Below the pieces are notes generated by a model. The model was given only the letters and a program-made list of their open reading frames with translations. It did no database searches and had not been told where the DNA came from. A stretch of 64,000 nucleotides of DNA, taken from NCBI GenBank assembly GCA_949283205.1, contig CASDSD010000025.1:1-64000 (forward strand). Reading direction: 5' to 3'. Both the position numbers and the translations under genes were made by a program. Below, one piece after another: positions 27,479-36,490 of the stretch. Position 1 is the first letter of the stretch. The number at the start of each line of letters is the position of its first letter. The stretch is from an uncultured Alistipes sp. (GTDB lineage Bacteria; Bacteroidota; Bacteroidia; Bacteroidales; Rikenellaceae).

Positions 27479-29035
27479 ATGCGAAGAGTGTTCATAAGTG
27501 CGATGCTTGCCGTCGCGACATTGCTGGCAGGGTGCGGCAAGGATGATTCCGACGGCGGCGTCACCGTCATCGACCCCGATGCCGCGGCTCCCGTCATCGA
27601 GAGCTTCCGGTTCGAGGCGGTCAAAAATCCCGGCATAGCGTCGGATGTGGAGTGCCGTATCGACCCCGCCGGAGATGTGATCTCGGGAACGGTCGAGGGT
27701 GTGACGCCGTTGATCCCGGGGACGTGCACCCTCGCCCCCACGTTCTCCGTACCCGAGGGGCAGACGGTATATGCCAACGGCGTGAAGCAGAACAGCGGCG
27801 TCTCGCGTGTGGATTTCAGCCGCCCCGTGACCTACCGCGTGAAGAACGTAAACGGCCAGACTGCGGAGTACGAGGTATCGCTCGACTTCCCCTTCACGGG
27901 CATTCCCGTCGTGGCGATACAGACCGCCGACGGCCAGCCCGTGACGAGCAAGGACAGCTGGCGCAAGGCCTCCATCACCATCGACGGCGTGGGGGAGTAC
28001 GACGATCTCGCCACGGTGGCCATCGAGATCGCGGGGCGCGGCAACTCGACGTGGGGATATCCCAAGAAACCCTACAAGTTCAGGTTCGACAGGCGCACCG
28101 GGGTGCTCGGCATGCCCGAACACAAGCGGTGGGTGCTTTTGGCAAACTATATCGACCGTACGCTGCTGCGCAACGACGTGGCCTTCTATCTGGGGCAGCG
28201 TACCTCGTTGGCATGGACTCCGCACGGAGTGTTCGTCGAGTTGGTCTTCAACGGCGAGCACAACGGGTGCTACTATCTCTGCGAGCAGATCCGCATCGAC
28301 GAGAACCGCCTTGCCGTAAACGAGATGCCGCCGTACGGCGAGATGGCCGCAGGTGACGATATTACGGGCGGTTACCTGCTCGAGCTGGATACCTATTACG
28401 ACGAGGTGAACAAGTTCCATTCCGCGGTGACGGGACTCCCGGTGAATGTCAAGGCGCCCGACGCCGATGAGGCGGGTGCGCCGCAGATTGCATACATACG
28501 CGACTATTTCAACGGCGCCGAGACGGCGCTCTACGGCGACGGCTGGCTCGACCCCGGGACGGGTTACAGGAATTATATGGAGCTGCAGTCGTTTGTCGAC
28601 ATCTACCTTGTCTCGGAACTCATATACCACTACGAGTGGATACACCCCAAGAGCACCTATCTATATAAGGATCGCGGAGGCAAGCTCTCCGCCGGCCCGA
28701 TGTGGGACTACGACTGGCTCACCTTCACGCTGGAGTCGGGATGGCACTGCCGCAACTGCCTGTGGTATCCCCGTCTGTTCGAGGACCCGGAGTTCCGCGC
28801 CCTGGTCAAGGAGCGGTGGCAGGCACTCTATCCCGCATTCGCGGCCACGGGCGGCTACATATCGTCGATGGGCAGGCTGTTGCGGAAGTCGGCGGAGCTC
28901 GATTGGGAGATGTGGCCGAACCGCTCCGGCCCGAACGACGACATGTCGTTCTCGTATGACGCTGCGGTGAACCTTATGGTTTCGCGTTTCAACAGGCGTC
29001 TGGAGTGGCTCAACAACGAGATCAACGCCCTGTGA
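27479..29035 (+). CDS. CotH-kinase domain lipoprotein
   Basis: A 518-residue surface or periplasmic lipoprotein (lipobox TLLAGC). Residues about 35-140 form a beta domain similar to DUF5018-type Ig modules. The CotH kinase domain follows, with GRGNSTWGYPKKPYKFRF, LLANYIDRTLLRNDVAF, GCYYLCEQIRID, GGYLLELD and the metal-binding GPMWDYDWLTF. CotH-type kinases phosphorylate secreted proteins in Bacillus spores; targets in Bacteroidetes are unknown. I start at 27479 because it begins the lipoprotein signal. A GH33 sialidase gene follows 99 bp downstream. Confidence 0.87.
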   Translation: MRRVFISAMLAVATLLAGCGKDDSDGGVTVIDPDAAAPVIESFRFEAVKNPGIASDVECRIDPAGDVISGTVEGVTPLIPGTCTLAPTFSVPEGQTVYANGVKQNSGVSRVDFSRPVTYRVKNVNGQTAEYEVSLDFPFTGIPVVAIQTADGQPVTSKDSWRKASITIDGVGEYDDLATVAIEIAGRGNSTWGYPKKPYKFRFDRRTGVLGMPEHKRWVLLANYIDRTLLRNDVAFYLGQRTSLAWTPHGVFVELVFNGEHNGCYYLCEQIRIDENRLAVNEMPPYGEMAAGDDITGGYLLELDTYYDEVNKFHSAVTGLPVNVKAPDADEAGAPQIAYIRDYFNGAETALYGDGWLDPGTGYRNYMELQSFVDIYLVSELIYHYEWIHPKSTYLYKDRGGKLSAGPMWDYDWLTFTLESGWHCRNCLWYPRLFEDPEFRALVKERWQALYPAFAATGGYISSMGRLLRKSAELDWEMWPNRSGPNDDMSFSYDAAVNLMVSRFNRRLEWLNNEINAL

Positions 29036-29134
29036 TGCGGCGCCCGGCATGGCGGGGCATGCCGCCGCGCAGCCGTCGCTCCGCATCCGGACGGGTTGCC
29101 GCGGGGCCTGAATTATGGACATAAACGTATTGGG

Positions 29135-30268
29135 ATGAAAATATTCGCATTGTGTATGCTTGCGGCCTGCGCATCTGCCGTGATGCCGTGCCGCGGCGGA
29201 AATGACGGCGGAGATGATCGCACCCGCCGTGTGGTTTACGAACGCGGCATGGGCGGTTACGATACGTTCCGCATACCGGCCGTCGTGCGCTCGGCCGAGG
29301 GTACGGTGCTGGCCTTTGCCGAGGGCCGCAGACACGGGGCGTCGGATGCCGGCGACATAGACATAGTGGTGCGTCGCTCCACCGACGGCGGCGTGACATG
29401 GGATGCGATGAGGATCGTATGGGATGACGGAGACAATACCTGCTCGAATCCGTCGCCTGTCGTGGACCGTCGCGACGGACGCATAGTGCTGGTCATGACG
29501 TGGAACCGCGGCGACGATACCGAGTCGGAGATATTGCACGGGCGCTCGGCCGATTCGCGGCGTGTCTTCGTGTGCGAGTCGTGCGACGACGGCGTGACAT
29601 GGAGCGCGCCCCGTGAGATAACGCACGAGGCGAAGCACCCCTCGTGGACATGGTATGCCACGGGCCCGTGCCATGCGGTGCAGTTGTCGTCGCGGCCCTA
29701 CCGCGGCCGTATAGTCGTTCCGTGCGACCATGCCGTTACTGTGGACGGGACGCCGAAATACAACGCCCACCTGATATATTCCGACGACGGCGGCCGCACG
29801 TGGCACATGGGGGCCGTGGCCGACGGCGGTAACGAGACCACGGTGGCCGAGCTTCGCGGCGGCGCCATCGCGGTCAATACCCGCTGGCAGCAGGGTGAGG
29901 GACGCTTCGCCCGCCATACGGCCGTGAGTCACGACGGCGGTGAGAGCATGTCGCCCATGCGTCGCGACACGACGCTTGTGGAGCCGGTATGCCAGGGCTC
30001 GCTGCTGGCGCATTCGCTGCGCGGGGGCGCCGCCCGGAGGATATATTTCTGCAATCCCGCCTCGCGGCGGCGCGAGAGGCTCACGCTGCGGCGCAGCGAC
30101 GACGGCGGGACGACGTGGAGCGCGGGGGTGGTGCTCGCCACGGGCCCTGCGGCCTATTCCGACATGACGATGCTGCGCGGAGGATATGTCGGCGTGCTTT
30201 ATGAGACGGGAGACAATTCACCCTATGAGCGTATCGTATTCGAACGCGTACCCTGCCGCAGCCTGTAG
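29135..30268 (+). CDS. exo-alpha-sialidase (GH33)
   Basis: A 377-residue sialidase with an N-terminal signal (possible lipobox AACAS or MPC). The first catalytic arginine is in TFRIP and the acid/base Asp in SDAGDIDIVVRRS. Three Asp-boxes (STDGGVTW, SDDGGRTW, SDDGGTTW) mark the propeller. Further active-site pieces are ETTVAELRGG, NTRWQQGEGRFARH and GVLYETG. It should release terminal sialic acids from host glycans. No sialic acid catabolic genes (nan) are in the window. The start at 29135 begins the signal peptide. Confidence 0.92.
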   Translation: MKIFALCMLAACASAVMPCRGGNDGGDDRTRRVVYERGMGGYDTFRIPAVVRSAEGTVLAFAEGRRHGASDAGDIDIVVRRSTDGGVTWDAMRIVWDDGDNTCSNPSPVVDRRDGRIVLVMTWNRGDDTESEILHGRSADSRRVFVCESCDDGVTWSAPREITHEAKHPSWTWYATGPCHAVQLSSRPYRGRIVVPCDHAVTVDGTPKYNAHLIYSDDGGRTWHMGAVADGGNETTVAELRGGAIAVNTRWQQGEGRFARHTAVSHDGGESMSPMRRDTTLVEPVCQGSLLAHSLRGGAARRIYFCNPASRRRERLTLRRSDDGGTTWSAGVVLATGPAAYSDMTMLRGGYVGVLYETGDNSPYERIVFERVPCRSL

Positions 30269-30383
30269 GATCGTGCCGCGCACGTCTGTGCGCGGACGCC
30301 GTTCGGGACAATAATTGTCCGTAATGCGACGTTATGTGAGCGGATGTCGCGCCGGGGGTCGGGGCCGTTGCCGCGGTCGCCGT

Positions 30384-30414
30384 TTTGACATTATTGCAAA
30401 AATGGCTATTTTTG
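30384..30414 (+). promoter_or_regulatory. full Bacteroidetes promoter
   Basis: TTTG (30384-30387), a 19-bp spacer and TATTTTTG (30407-30414) match the consensus TTTG-N19-TAnnTTTG exactly. It lies 27 bp before the lipocalin-like lipoprotein gene. Confidence 0.8.
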
Positions 30415-30441
30415 CTTCCGATAACAGGATTTTATTGGATT

Positions 30442-30873
30442 ATGAAGAGAGTATTTTTGTTTTTGAGTGTCTCGGTCATTGCCGTGGCCATGTCGTTTAC
30501 CTCGTGCAAGGCGAAGATGGAGACCAACTATGTCGATCTGCTGTTGGGCCGCTGGCGTGTCGTTACCGTATTTCCCGAACTGCCCGACAAGAAATATTTC
30601 ATCGCGGGGGACGAATTCGTGCTGAATTCCGATATGACGATGGTGCTCGACAACAATTGGAAGCCGTACTTCTCGTCTACGCGCTGGACCCTGGCCTACG
30701 AACTGGACGAGGCGGCCTACTATGTGAGCATGACGGGAACGCACAACGAGGATGAATATGCGATCCTTTTCGCCCGCATCGCCGGTATTAACGATAACGA
30801 GTTGTCGCTGGAGTATACCGACGAGGCGACCTCCACGGTATACCGTCTAAGCCTCAAACGCGTGACGGAGTAG
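30442..30873 (+). CDS. lipocalin-like lipoprotein
   Basis: A 143-residue lipoprotein (lipobox SFTSC). The mature part begins LLGRWRVVTVFPE and continues with alternating strands (EFVLNSDMTMVLDNNW, STRWTLAYELDE), typical of the lipocalin-like domains common in Bacteroidetes. The ligand is unknown. The start at 30442 follows a full promoter, and the SIMPL-domain gene follows 60 bp downstream. Confidence 0.75.
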   Translation: MKRVFLFLSVSVIAVAMSFTSCKAKMETNYVDLLLGRWRVVTVFPELPDKKYFIAGDEFVLNSDMTMVLDNNWKPYFSSTRWTLAYELDEAAYYVSMTGTHNEDEYAILFARIAGINDNELSLEYTDEATSTVYRLSLKRVTE

Positions 30874-30933
30874 CGTCTGCGCTGCCGGCACCGCGACCCG
30901 AACGGACAACCTAATTTCAAATACGTTCAAGCT

Positions 30934-31653
30934 ATGGAAAAATCAGGAAAACTGGTGGCTGCAGCAGCCGTGCTGGCAGTGGGCATGATCGTTGCCGGAT
31001 GGCTGCTCTATCGCGGTGTGGTCCATTTCAAGGACAGCGACCGCGTTGTTTCGGTGAAGGGTCTCTCGGAGAAGGAGGTCAAGGCCGACAGGGTCATATG
31101 GCCCCTGGTCTACAAACTTGCGGGCAACGACCTGGCCTCGCTCTACAACACCATCGAGGGGACGAACGAGAAGATCGTGTCGTTCCTCGCCTCCAACGGT
31201 ATCGCCGGGACGGAGATCACCGTCTCGCCTGCGGAGGTTGTAGACATGGATGCCGAACGTTACGTGTCGCAGGGGGTGAAGTACCGTTACAACGTGACGT
31301 CGGTCATTACGGTCTCGACCGACAAGGTGGACCTGGTCGTGGACCTGATGTCACGCCAGAGCGATCTGCTGCGTGAGGGCATCGCCGTAAGCAGCGGCGA
31401 CGACTACCGCTACCGCACGCAGTTCCTCTATACGTCGGAGTCGCTCAACCAGATCAAGCCCGTGATGATCGAGGAGGCCACGCGCAATGCCCGCGTTGCG
31501 GCCGAGAAGTTCGCGCGCGACTCGGAGAGCCGCCTGGGCAAGATCAAACGCGCCAACCAGGGGCAGTTCTCGATTTCGGACCGCGATGCCAATACGCCCT
31601 ATATCAAGACGGTGCGGGTGGTGACGTCGGTGGATTATCTGCTGCGGGACTGA
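30934..31653 (+). CDS. SIMPL (DUF541) domain protein
   Basis: A 239-residue protein with one N-terminal TM helix (about 8-29) and a periplasmic SIMPL/DUF541 domain. Recognisable pieces are VVSVKGLSEKEVKADRV, an internal NTIEGTNEKIVSFL helix and the C-terminal RVVTSVDYLL. Family members are periplasmic or surface proteins of poorly defined function, some linked to oxidative stress. Likely co-transcribed with the preceding lipoprotein gene and ended by the hairpin at 31680-31722. Confidence 0.85.
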   Translation: MEKSGKLVAAAAVLAVGMIVAGWLLYRGVVHFKDSDRVVSVKGLSEKEVKADRVIWPLVYKLAGNDLASLYNTIEGTNEKIVSFLASNGIAGTEITVSPAEVVDMDAERYVSQGVKYRYNVTSVITVSTDKVDLVVDLMSRQSDLLREGIAVSSGDDYRYRTQFLYTSESLNQIKPVMIEEATRNARVAAEKFARDSESRLGKIKRANQGQFSISDRDANTPYIKTVRVVTSVDYLLRD

Positions 31654-31679
31654 CGCGGAACGCGCTTGCAGATGCAAGA

Positions 31680-31722
31680 AAACGAAAAGAGGCCTTCGTA
31701 AATCGAAGACCTCTTTTCGTTT
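31680..31722. terminator. bidirectional terminator
   Basis: AAACGAAAAGAGG and CCTCTTTTCGTTT arms, extended by CTTCG/CGAAG, enclose a TAAA loop. It separates the plus-strand SIMPL gene from the minus-strand tRNA and has a T-run on both strands. Confidence 0.85.
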
Positions 31723-31723
31723 G

Positions 31724-31797
31724 TGGGCCCAGAGGGGCATGATCCCCCGACCTTCGGATTATGAGTCCGCTGCTCTGACCGACTGAGCTATGGGCCC
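31724..31797 (-). tRNA. tRNA with CAT anticodon (Met or Ile2)
   Basis: A 74-nt cloverleaf: acceptor GGGCCCA/TGGGCCC with discriminator A, D-arm GCTC/GAGC, anticodon loop CTCATAA. CAT could be elongator Met or lysidine-modified Ile; identity is not resolved. Initiator features are absent. The T-loop reads ATCATGC instead of TTCRANY, so positions 54 and 58 are A and T, reversed from the usual T54/A58. Position 27-43 is a G-A mismatch. A TATCTTTG box lies upstream at 31834-31841. Confidence 0.85.
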
Positions 31798-31833
31798 GCA
31801 CAACGGCTGCACATGGCGGCCGATTTGCGAGTG

Positions 31834-31841
31834 CAAAGATA
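31834..31841 (-). promoter_or_regulatory. -7 box for the CAT tRNA
   Basis: TATCTTTG on the minus strand, 37 bp before the first tRNA base, matches TAnnTTTG. Confidence 0.6.
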
Positions 31842-31955
31842 GGACAAAAAATCGTAAAAAGAAATTTTCCACCCGAAAAATGGCGTAAAGACACGCTTTC
31901 GTGTCATGAGGCGGCCCTGAAATCGGGGCCGGAAGGCAAAATTTTCGGCGCGGCT

Positions 31956-31986
31956 CTTGGTTGTTGAAAATAAATTCGTACCTTTG
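31956..31986 (+). promoter_or_regulatory. promoter for rpmE2
   Basis: CTTG (31956-31959), 19 bp, then TACCTTTG (31979-31986): three of four -33 bases and a full -7 box. It lies 38 bp before the ATG. Confidence 0.65.
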
Positions 31987-32023
31987 TCCCGCTTAAGCAA
32001 TAACAGTCAAAAACAAAAACGAA

Positions 32024-32287
32024 ATGAAAAAGGGAATTCATCCGGAGAATTATCGTTTGGTGGCGTTCAAGGACATGTCGAACGACCACGTGTTTTTGTG
32101 TCGGTCCGCCGTTTCGACAAAGGAGACCATCGAAGTGAACGGCGAAACCTATCCTGTGTACAAGATGGAGATCTCTAACACGTCGCACCCCTTCTATACG
32201 GGTAAGATGAAGTTGGTGGATACCGCAGGCCGTGTGGATAAGTTTATGAGCCGTTACGCAAAACGTTACGATAAGAAGAACAAGTAA
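32024..32287 (+). CDS. rpmE2: 50S ribosomal protein L31, type B
   Basis: An 87-residue L31 of the zinc-independent type B class: it lacks the CxxC zinc ligands and ends in a basic tail (SRYAKRYDKKNK). It sits at the subunit interface of the ribosome. The opening MKKGIHPENYRLVAFKDM is typical. It is monocistronic, with its own promoter and terminator. Confidence 0.95.
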   Translation: MKKGIHPENYRLVAFKDMSNDHVFLCRSAVSTKETIEVNGETYPVYKMEISNTSHPFYTGKMKLVDTAGRVDKFMSRYAKRYDKKNK

Positions 32288-32340
32288 CAGGAGCGGCGCT
32301 CCTCGTGGAGGACCAGCGCAATACCTCGTTGCAAGAGATT

Positions 32341-32372
32341 CGTCCGCCGCATTACGGCGGGCGATTTTTTTT
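32341..32372 (+). terminator. terminator after rpmE2
   Basis: CGTCCGCCG/CGGCGGGCG stem with a CATTA loop followed by eight Ts. Confidence 0.88.
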
Positions 32373-32418
32373 GCCGGCGCGACCCGTGCGCCGCGTTGCA
32401 TAATCTGAAACATACCGA

Positions 32419-33774
32419 ATGGAAAATATCGACAACGAAGAGAAGAATCGCACCGGATCGGTCGGTGCGGGAGCGGCGGCGATGGACGCTGCCGCAGGGG
32501 AAACAGGGCCTGCGGACCCGGAGTCCGCGGAGCCTGCGGCGCCGGAGCAGGACCGTGGCGGTGCCGCTTGCGGCGGGGCCTTTGGTCGTATGTGGGTTGC
32601 TGTGCGGCGCAATGCCCGCCGGCGCCGTCAGGAGCTGGGCCGGCGGCTGGAGTACGAACGCGTGCGCCGCATACGCCGCAAGAGCGTGCCAGCATATACG
32701 CACTGCAAGAATTGCGGCGAGAAGCTCATGGGCATGTACTGCCACCGCTGCGGACAGTATGCCCTCGACATCGAGCAGCCTTTCTGGAAATACGTGAAGC
32801 AGTATTTCGAGAATGTCTACCAGTTCGACAGCAAGGTGTGGCGCACGCTGTGGCTGCTGGTGCGCCGCCCGGGATTCCTTACGCAGGAGTTCATCGTCGG
32901 CAAGATCAACTCCTATGTCCATCCGCTGCGTCTCTTCATGTTCCTCTCGGTGCTATTCTTCACCTTCGTGTTCCTCTGCGTGCCCGATGCCGGATCGCTA
33001 TACGGCAAGATGGATGATGCCGGCGTGACACAGATGGCGACGCTGGCCGACCTGCGCGACTCGACGGTGCAGGAGCCGCTGCGCAAGGTGGCGCGCGAGA
33101 TAGGCCTGTACGAACGCGAGAAGGTGTGGGTCGCCTCGGCGCGCGAAGTATTCGAGGGGCTCGACTCTCTGGTTACGATATTCGACGACGGGACGGGGCG
33201 CGATACGCTTTTGGCGGAGGTGCCGTCGCTGCTCATAGACGAGGAGTTGCTGGTGCGTCTGCCCGGAGACTCGGTCTACTGGAGCCGCAGCGATGCCGAC
33301 TGCCCGCCCGAGGCGCTGCTTGCGCACGAGTCGGAACGCCTGCGCAACGAGATGATCTATTCGGAGATGATAGGGTGGATGTCGAAGTGGCTGCCCGTCG
33401 TGGTGCTGCTGCTGATCCCCCTCTTCGCGCTGCTGCTGCAATGGTCGTTCCGCCGCGGCCGCCTGCGCTACATGGCCCACTTCGTCATGGCGCTGCATGT
33501 GCATTCGGTGCTGCTGATCCTTGTCACGCTGGCCATCGTGGCGTACGTGTGGTGCGGCGTGCCGGGCATGCATGCCTTACTGATACCTGCGGCATTGTTC
33601 CAACTGTATATGATCGCCGCGTTCCACCGGCTTTACGGCTACGGGTGGGGGCGCACGACATTCAAGTCGCTTGTGATGTATGGCGTATATCTCCTTGTCG
33701 TCTTCGGCGTGATGGTCGCGCTGGTGGTGCTGGGAGCGATGTCGGTGGGGGCGTTCCAGAACCAGGGCGTTTAG
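32419..33774 (+). CDS. DUF3667 membrane protein with zinc ribbon
   Basis: A 451-residue membrane protein. Residues 1-50 are Ala/Glu/Pro-rich and probably disordered; residues about 57-90 are Arg-rich and helical. A four-cysteine zinc ribbon (Cys96, 99, 108, 111) and the DUF3667 core FLTQEFIVGKINSYVHPLRL follow. About four TM helices surround a roughly 150-residue soluble loop. Function is unknown. It stands alone, between the rpmE2 terminator and the small barrel protein gene. Confidence 0.85.
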   Translation: MENIDNEEKNRTGSVGAGAAAMDAAAGETGPADPESAEPAAPEQDRGGAACGGAFGRMWVAVRRNARRRRQELGRRLEYERVRRIRRKSVPAYTHCKNCGEKLMGMYCHRCGQYALDIEQPFWKYVKQYFENVYQFDSKVWRTLWLLVRRPGFLTQEFIVGKINSYVHPLRLFMFLSVLFFTFVFLCVPDAGSLYGKMDDAGVTQMATLADLRDSTVQEPLRKVAREIGLYEREKVWVASAREVFEGLDSLVTIFDDGTGRDTLLAEVPSLLIDEELLVRLPGDSVYWSRSDADCPPEALLAHESERLRNEMIYSEMIGWMSKWLPVVVLLLIPLFALLLQWSFRRGRLRYMAHFVMALHVHSVLLILVTLAIVAYVWCGVPGMHALLIPAALFQLYMIAAFHRLYGYGWGRTTFKSLVMYGVYLLVVFGVMVALVVLGAMSVGAFQNQGV

Positions 33775-33865
33775 GCGCGACGGACGTATGCAGGGCCGCT
33801 GCTGGCTGCGCCCGCGTGCAGCGGCAGCGGCGTCGTGTCGCTGCCGCCCATATTATCCCCCTGTG

Positions 33866-33897
33866 TTTGCCGTATTTCGGATTTTTCGCTATATTTG
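33866..33897 (+). promoter_or_regulatory. promoter for small barrel protein
   Basis: TTTG (33866-33869), 20 bp, TATATTTG (33890-33897). The ATG follows 122 bp later, so the 5' UTR would be over 100 nt. Confidence 0.6.
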
Positions 33898-34019
33898 TTT
33901 CTGTAATGCGGCCGTCGCAACGGCTCCGGCGGATGGGTGTCACCCTCTTCGCCGCAGTTGCCGAACGGTTCCCGCAGGGGAGGGCCGCAATAGTGACATA
34001 CCGATAAAATTTGTTGATT

Positions 34020-34526
34020 ATGCGGAAGATTCTGTTATTGGCGGCGGTGATGCTCTTCAGCGCTGCCGCGGCGCAGGCTCAAGGCAGGGCGGATTACGAG
34101 GGAGAGTTGAGCATAGGCGGTCTGGTCTACCGCGACAACTCGTTTGTCATGATCGAAACGGTGCATGGACGGCGCCTCTCGCCGGCGCTGTTTCTGGGAG
34201 GCGGCGTGCGCGCGACATACCACGGCCAGAGCATCACCTCGGAGGAGGTGCGGCGCAAACTCAACTCGGCGGGATTGTCGGGATTCGGCGACGTGAGGCT
34301 CTACCTTACGCCCGAGCGCCGTTTCTGTCCGTATCTGAACCTCCAGGGCGGCGTGCAGGGGATGATGGAGTGGCCCGGCAACGGCGAGAGCGGCACGCAC
34401 TATTACGTGCGTCCGATGGTCGGCGGTGGCATCGGCTGCGTGCATCGGCGCATCGTTTTCGGAGTGTATGTGGCCGTCAATTTCGAGTCGTCGGAAGGCG
34501 GCATCAAGGTCGGCCTGCGCTTCTGA
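34020..34526 (+). CDS. small outer-membrane barrel-like protein
   Basis: A 168-residue exported protein (signal peptide ending AAQAQ). The rest alternates short amphipathic strands with Gly-rich turns (FLGGGVRATYHG, FCPYLNLQGGVQG, VGGGIGCVHRR) and ends in VGLRF, the terminal aromatic expected of a BAM-assembled barrel. Function is unknown. It is followed by a strong terminator at 34591-34642. Confidence 0.68.
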   Translation: MRKILLLAAVMLFSAAAAQAQGRADYEGELSIGGLVYRDNSFVMIETVHGRRLSPALFLGGGVRATYHGQSITSEEVRRKLNSAGLSGFGDVRLYLTPERRFCPYLNLQGGVQGMMEWPGNGESGTHYYVRPMVGGGIGCVHRRIVFGVYVAVNFESSEGGIKVGLRF

Positions 34527-34590
34527 TGGCAGGTGCGGACGCGGATGCACCCGATACGGATCAATCCCGTTATATATATAGGTGTGATGC

Positions 34591-34642
34591 AAGAGACGGT
34601 TTTTTTTGACAAAACGTTAAAAAAACCGCCTCTTTGTTTTTT
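34591..34642 (+). terminator. terminator after small barrel protein gene
   Basis: AAGAG-CGGTTTTTTT pairs with AAAAAAACCG-CTCTT, with A and C opposite in a 1-nt mismatch, followed by TGTTTTTT. The stem is unusually A/T-rich near the loop. Confidence 0.8.
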
Positions 34643-34804
34643 AATTTACGGAAAGTGTTTATATTTGCAGTCGATTTTCCCGTTCCCTATGTGGCGGTGG
34701 AAATCGGCGGTTCTTTGAGCGAGCAATGCGGAGCGTATGGAGGAAAGTTTCTCTGCCGCACGACAAAAAAACGGCGGTAAATTTGTAAATTGAAAAATTC
34801 TCCC
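34643..34804 (+). other. gene-free stretch with an orphan -7 box
   Basis: Between the terminator of the barrel gene and the tRNA-Thr promoter no coding region is seen. TATATTTG at 34660-34667 is a full -7 box with no reading frame behind it. The following ~110 nt contain GGAGGAAAGT and a CTGCCG/CGGCGG pairing. It could be a second, distal promoter of the tRNA-tuf cluster or the start of a small RNA. Confidence 0.45.
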
Positions 34805-34812
34805 TATCTTTG
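34782..34812 (+). promoter_or_regulatory. main promoter of the tRNA-tuf-rpoBC cluster
   Basis: TTTG (34782-34785), exactly 19 bp, TATCTTTG (34805-34812) is a full match to the Bacteroidetes consensus. The tRNA-Thr gene starts 21 bp downstream. Confidence 0.85.
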
Positions 34813-34832
34813 CATCCCGAAGCGGTTGAAAT

Positions 34833-34906
34833 GCCGATGTAGCTCAGTTGGCCAGAGCAGCTGATTTGTAATCAGCTGGTCGGGGGTTCGAATCCCTCCA
34901 TCGGCT
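34833..34906 (+). tRNA. tRNA-Thr (TGT)
   Basis: Cloverleaf with acceptor GCCGATG/CATCGGC, anticodon loop TTTGTAA and T-loop TTCGAAT; discriminator T. CCA is not encoded. First gene of the cluster. Confidence 0.97.
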
Positions 34907-34946
34907 CTGAGCAGAGCGCCAGGAGACATCTCGACTGCGAAATAAT

Positions 34947-35029
34947 GGGAAGATACCAGAGTGGCCAAATGGGGCAGACTGTAAATCTGCTGGCGTATGC
35001 CTTCGGTGGTTCGAATCCATCTCTTCCCA
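34947..35029 (+). tRNA. tRNA-Tyr (GTA)
   Basis: Class II tRNA with long variable arm: acceptor GGGAAGA/TCTTCCC, anticodon loop CTGTAAA, T-loop TTCGAAT, discriminator A. Confidence 0.96.
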
Positions 35030-35098
35030 CTTGCCGAACCGATCGGGGTTGCAACCATTCACAAATGAAGTATGCATGCTCTGATGCGGTTTGTTTTT

Positions 35099-35171
35099 GC
35101 GGAAGTAGCTCAGTTGATAGAGCATTAGCCTTCCAAGCTAAGGGTCGCGAGTTTGAGCCTCGTCTTCCGCT
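35099..35171 (+). tRNA. tRNA-Gly (TCC)
   Basis: Acceptor GCGGAAG/CTTCCGC, anticodon loop CTTCCAA, T-loop TTTGAGC, discriminator T. The order Thr-Tyr-Gly before tuf is also known from the E. coli tufB operon. Confidence 0.96.
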
Positions 35172-35196
35172 CAAGAGACGGTAGCACGTTTCTCTA

Positions 35197-35257
35197 CGCA
35201 GACAATGCGGGAGCGTGTTACCCGTTTGTCTGCAAAATGGAGCCGGTTGCAGACAAA
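35197..35257 (+). promoter_or_regulatory. tuf leader with two mutually exclusive hairpins
   Basis: Segment 35225-35235 (TTTGTCTGCAA) can pair downstream with 35247-35257 (TTGCAGACAAA), an 11-bp perfect stem with an 11-nt loop. Its core TTGTCTGC (35226-35233) can instead pair upstream with GCAGACAA (35198-35205), strengthened by an inner CGGG/CCCG stem. The two folds cannot coexist. The tuf start codon lies 38 nt after the second stem. No U-run follows directly, so control of translation, stability or tRNA/mRNA processing is more likely than termination. Confidence 0.6.
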
Positions 35258-35294
35258 TGAAAGAGTAATTTTTAACTTAAATACTTATAATACT

Positions 35295-36479
<1,185 letters not shown>

Positions 36480-36490
36480 TATCCGGAATA

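Noticed and set aside
11679-30268. Sialidase, sulfatase and GH2 genes considered as one polysaccharide utilisation locus
   Set aside because: No SusC/SusD pair, no hybrid two-component or SusR-type regulator lies with them, and the genes are kilobases apart with housekeeping genes between.
34720-34760. GGAGGAAAGT resembling the conserved RNase P RNA segment
   Set aside because: The following bases do not continue the RNase P consensus, and only about 50 nt remain before the tRNA promoter, too short for RNase P RNA.
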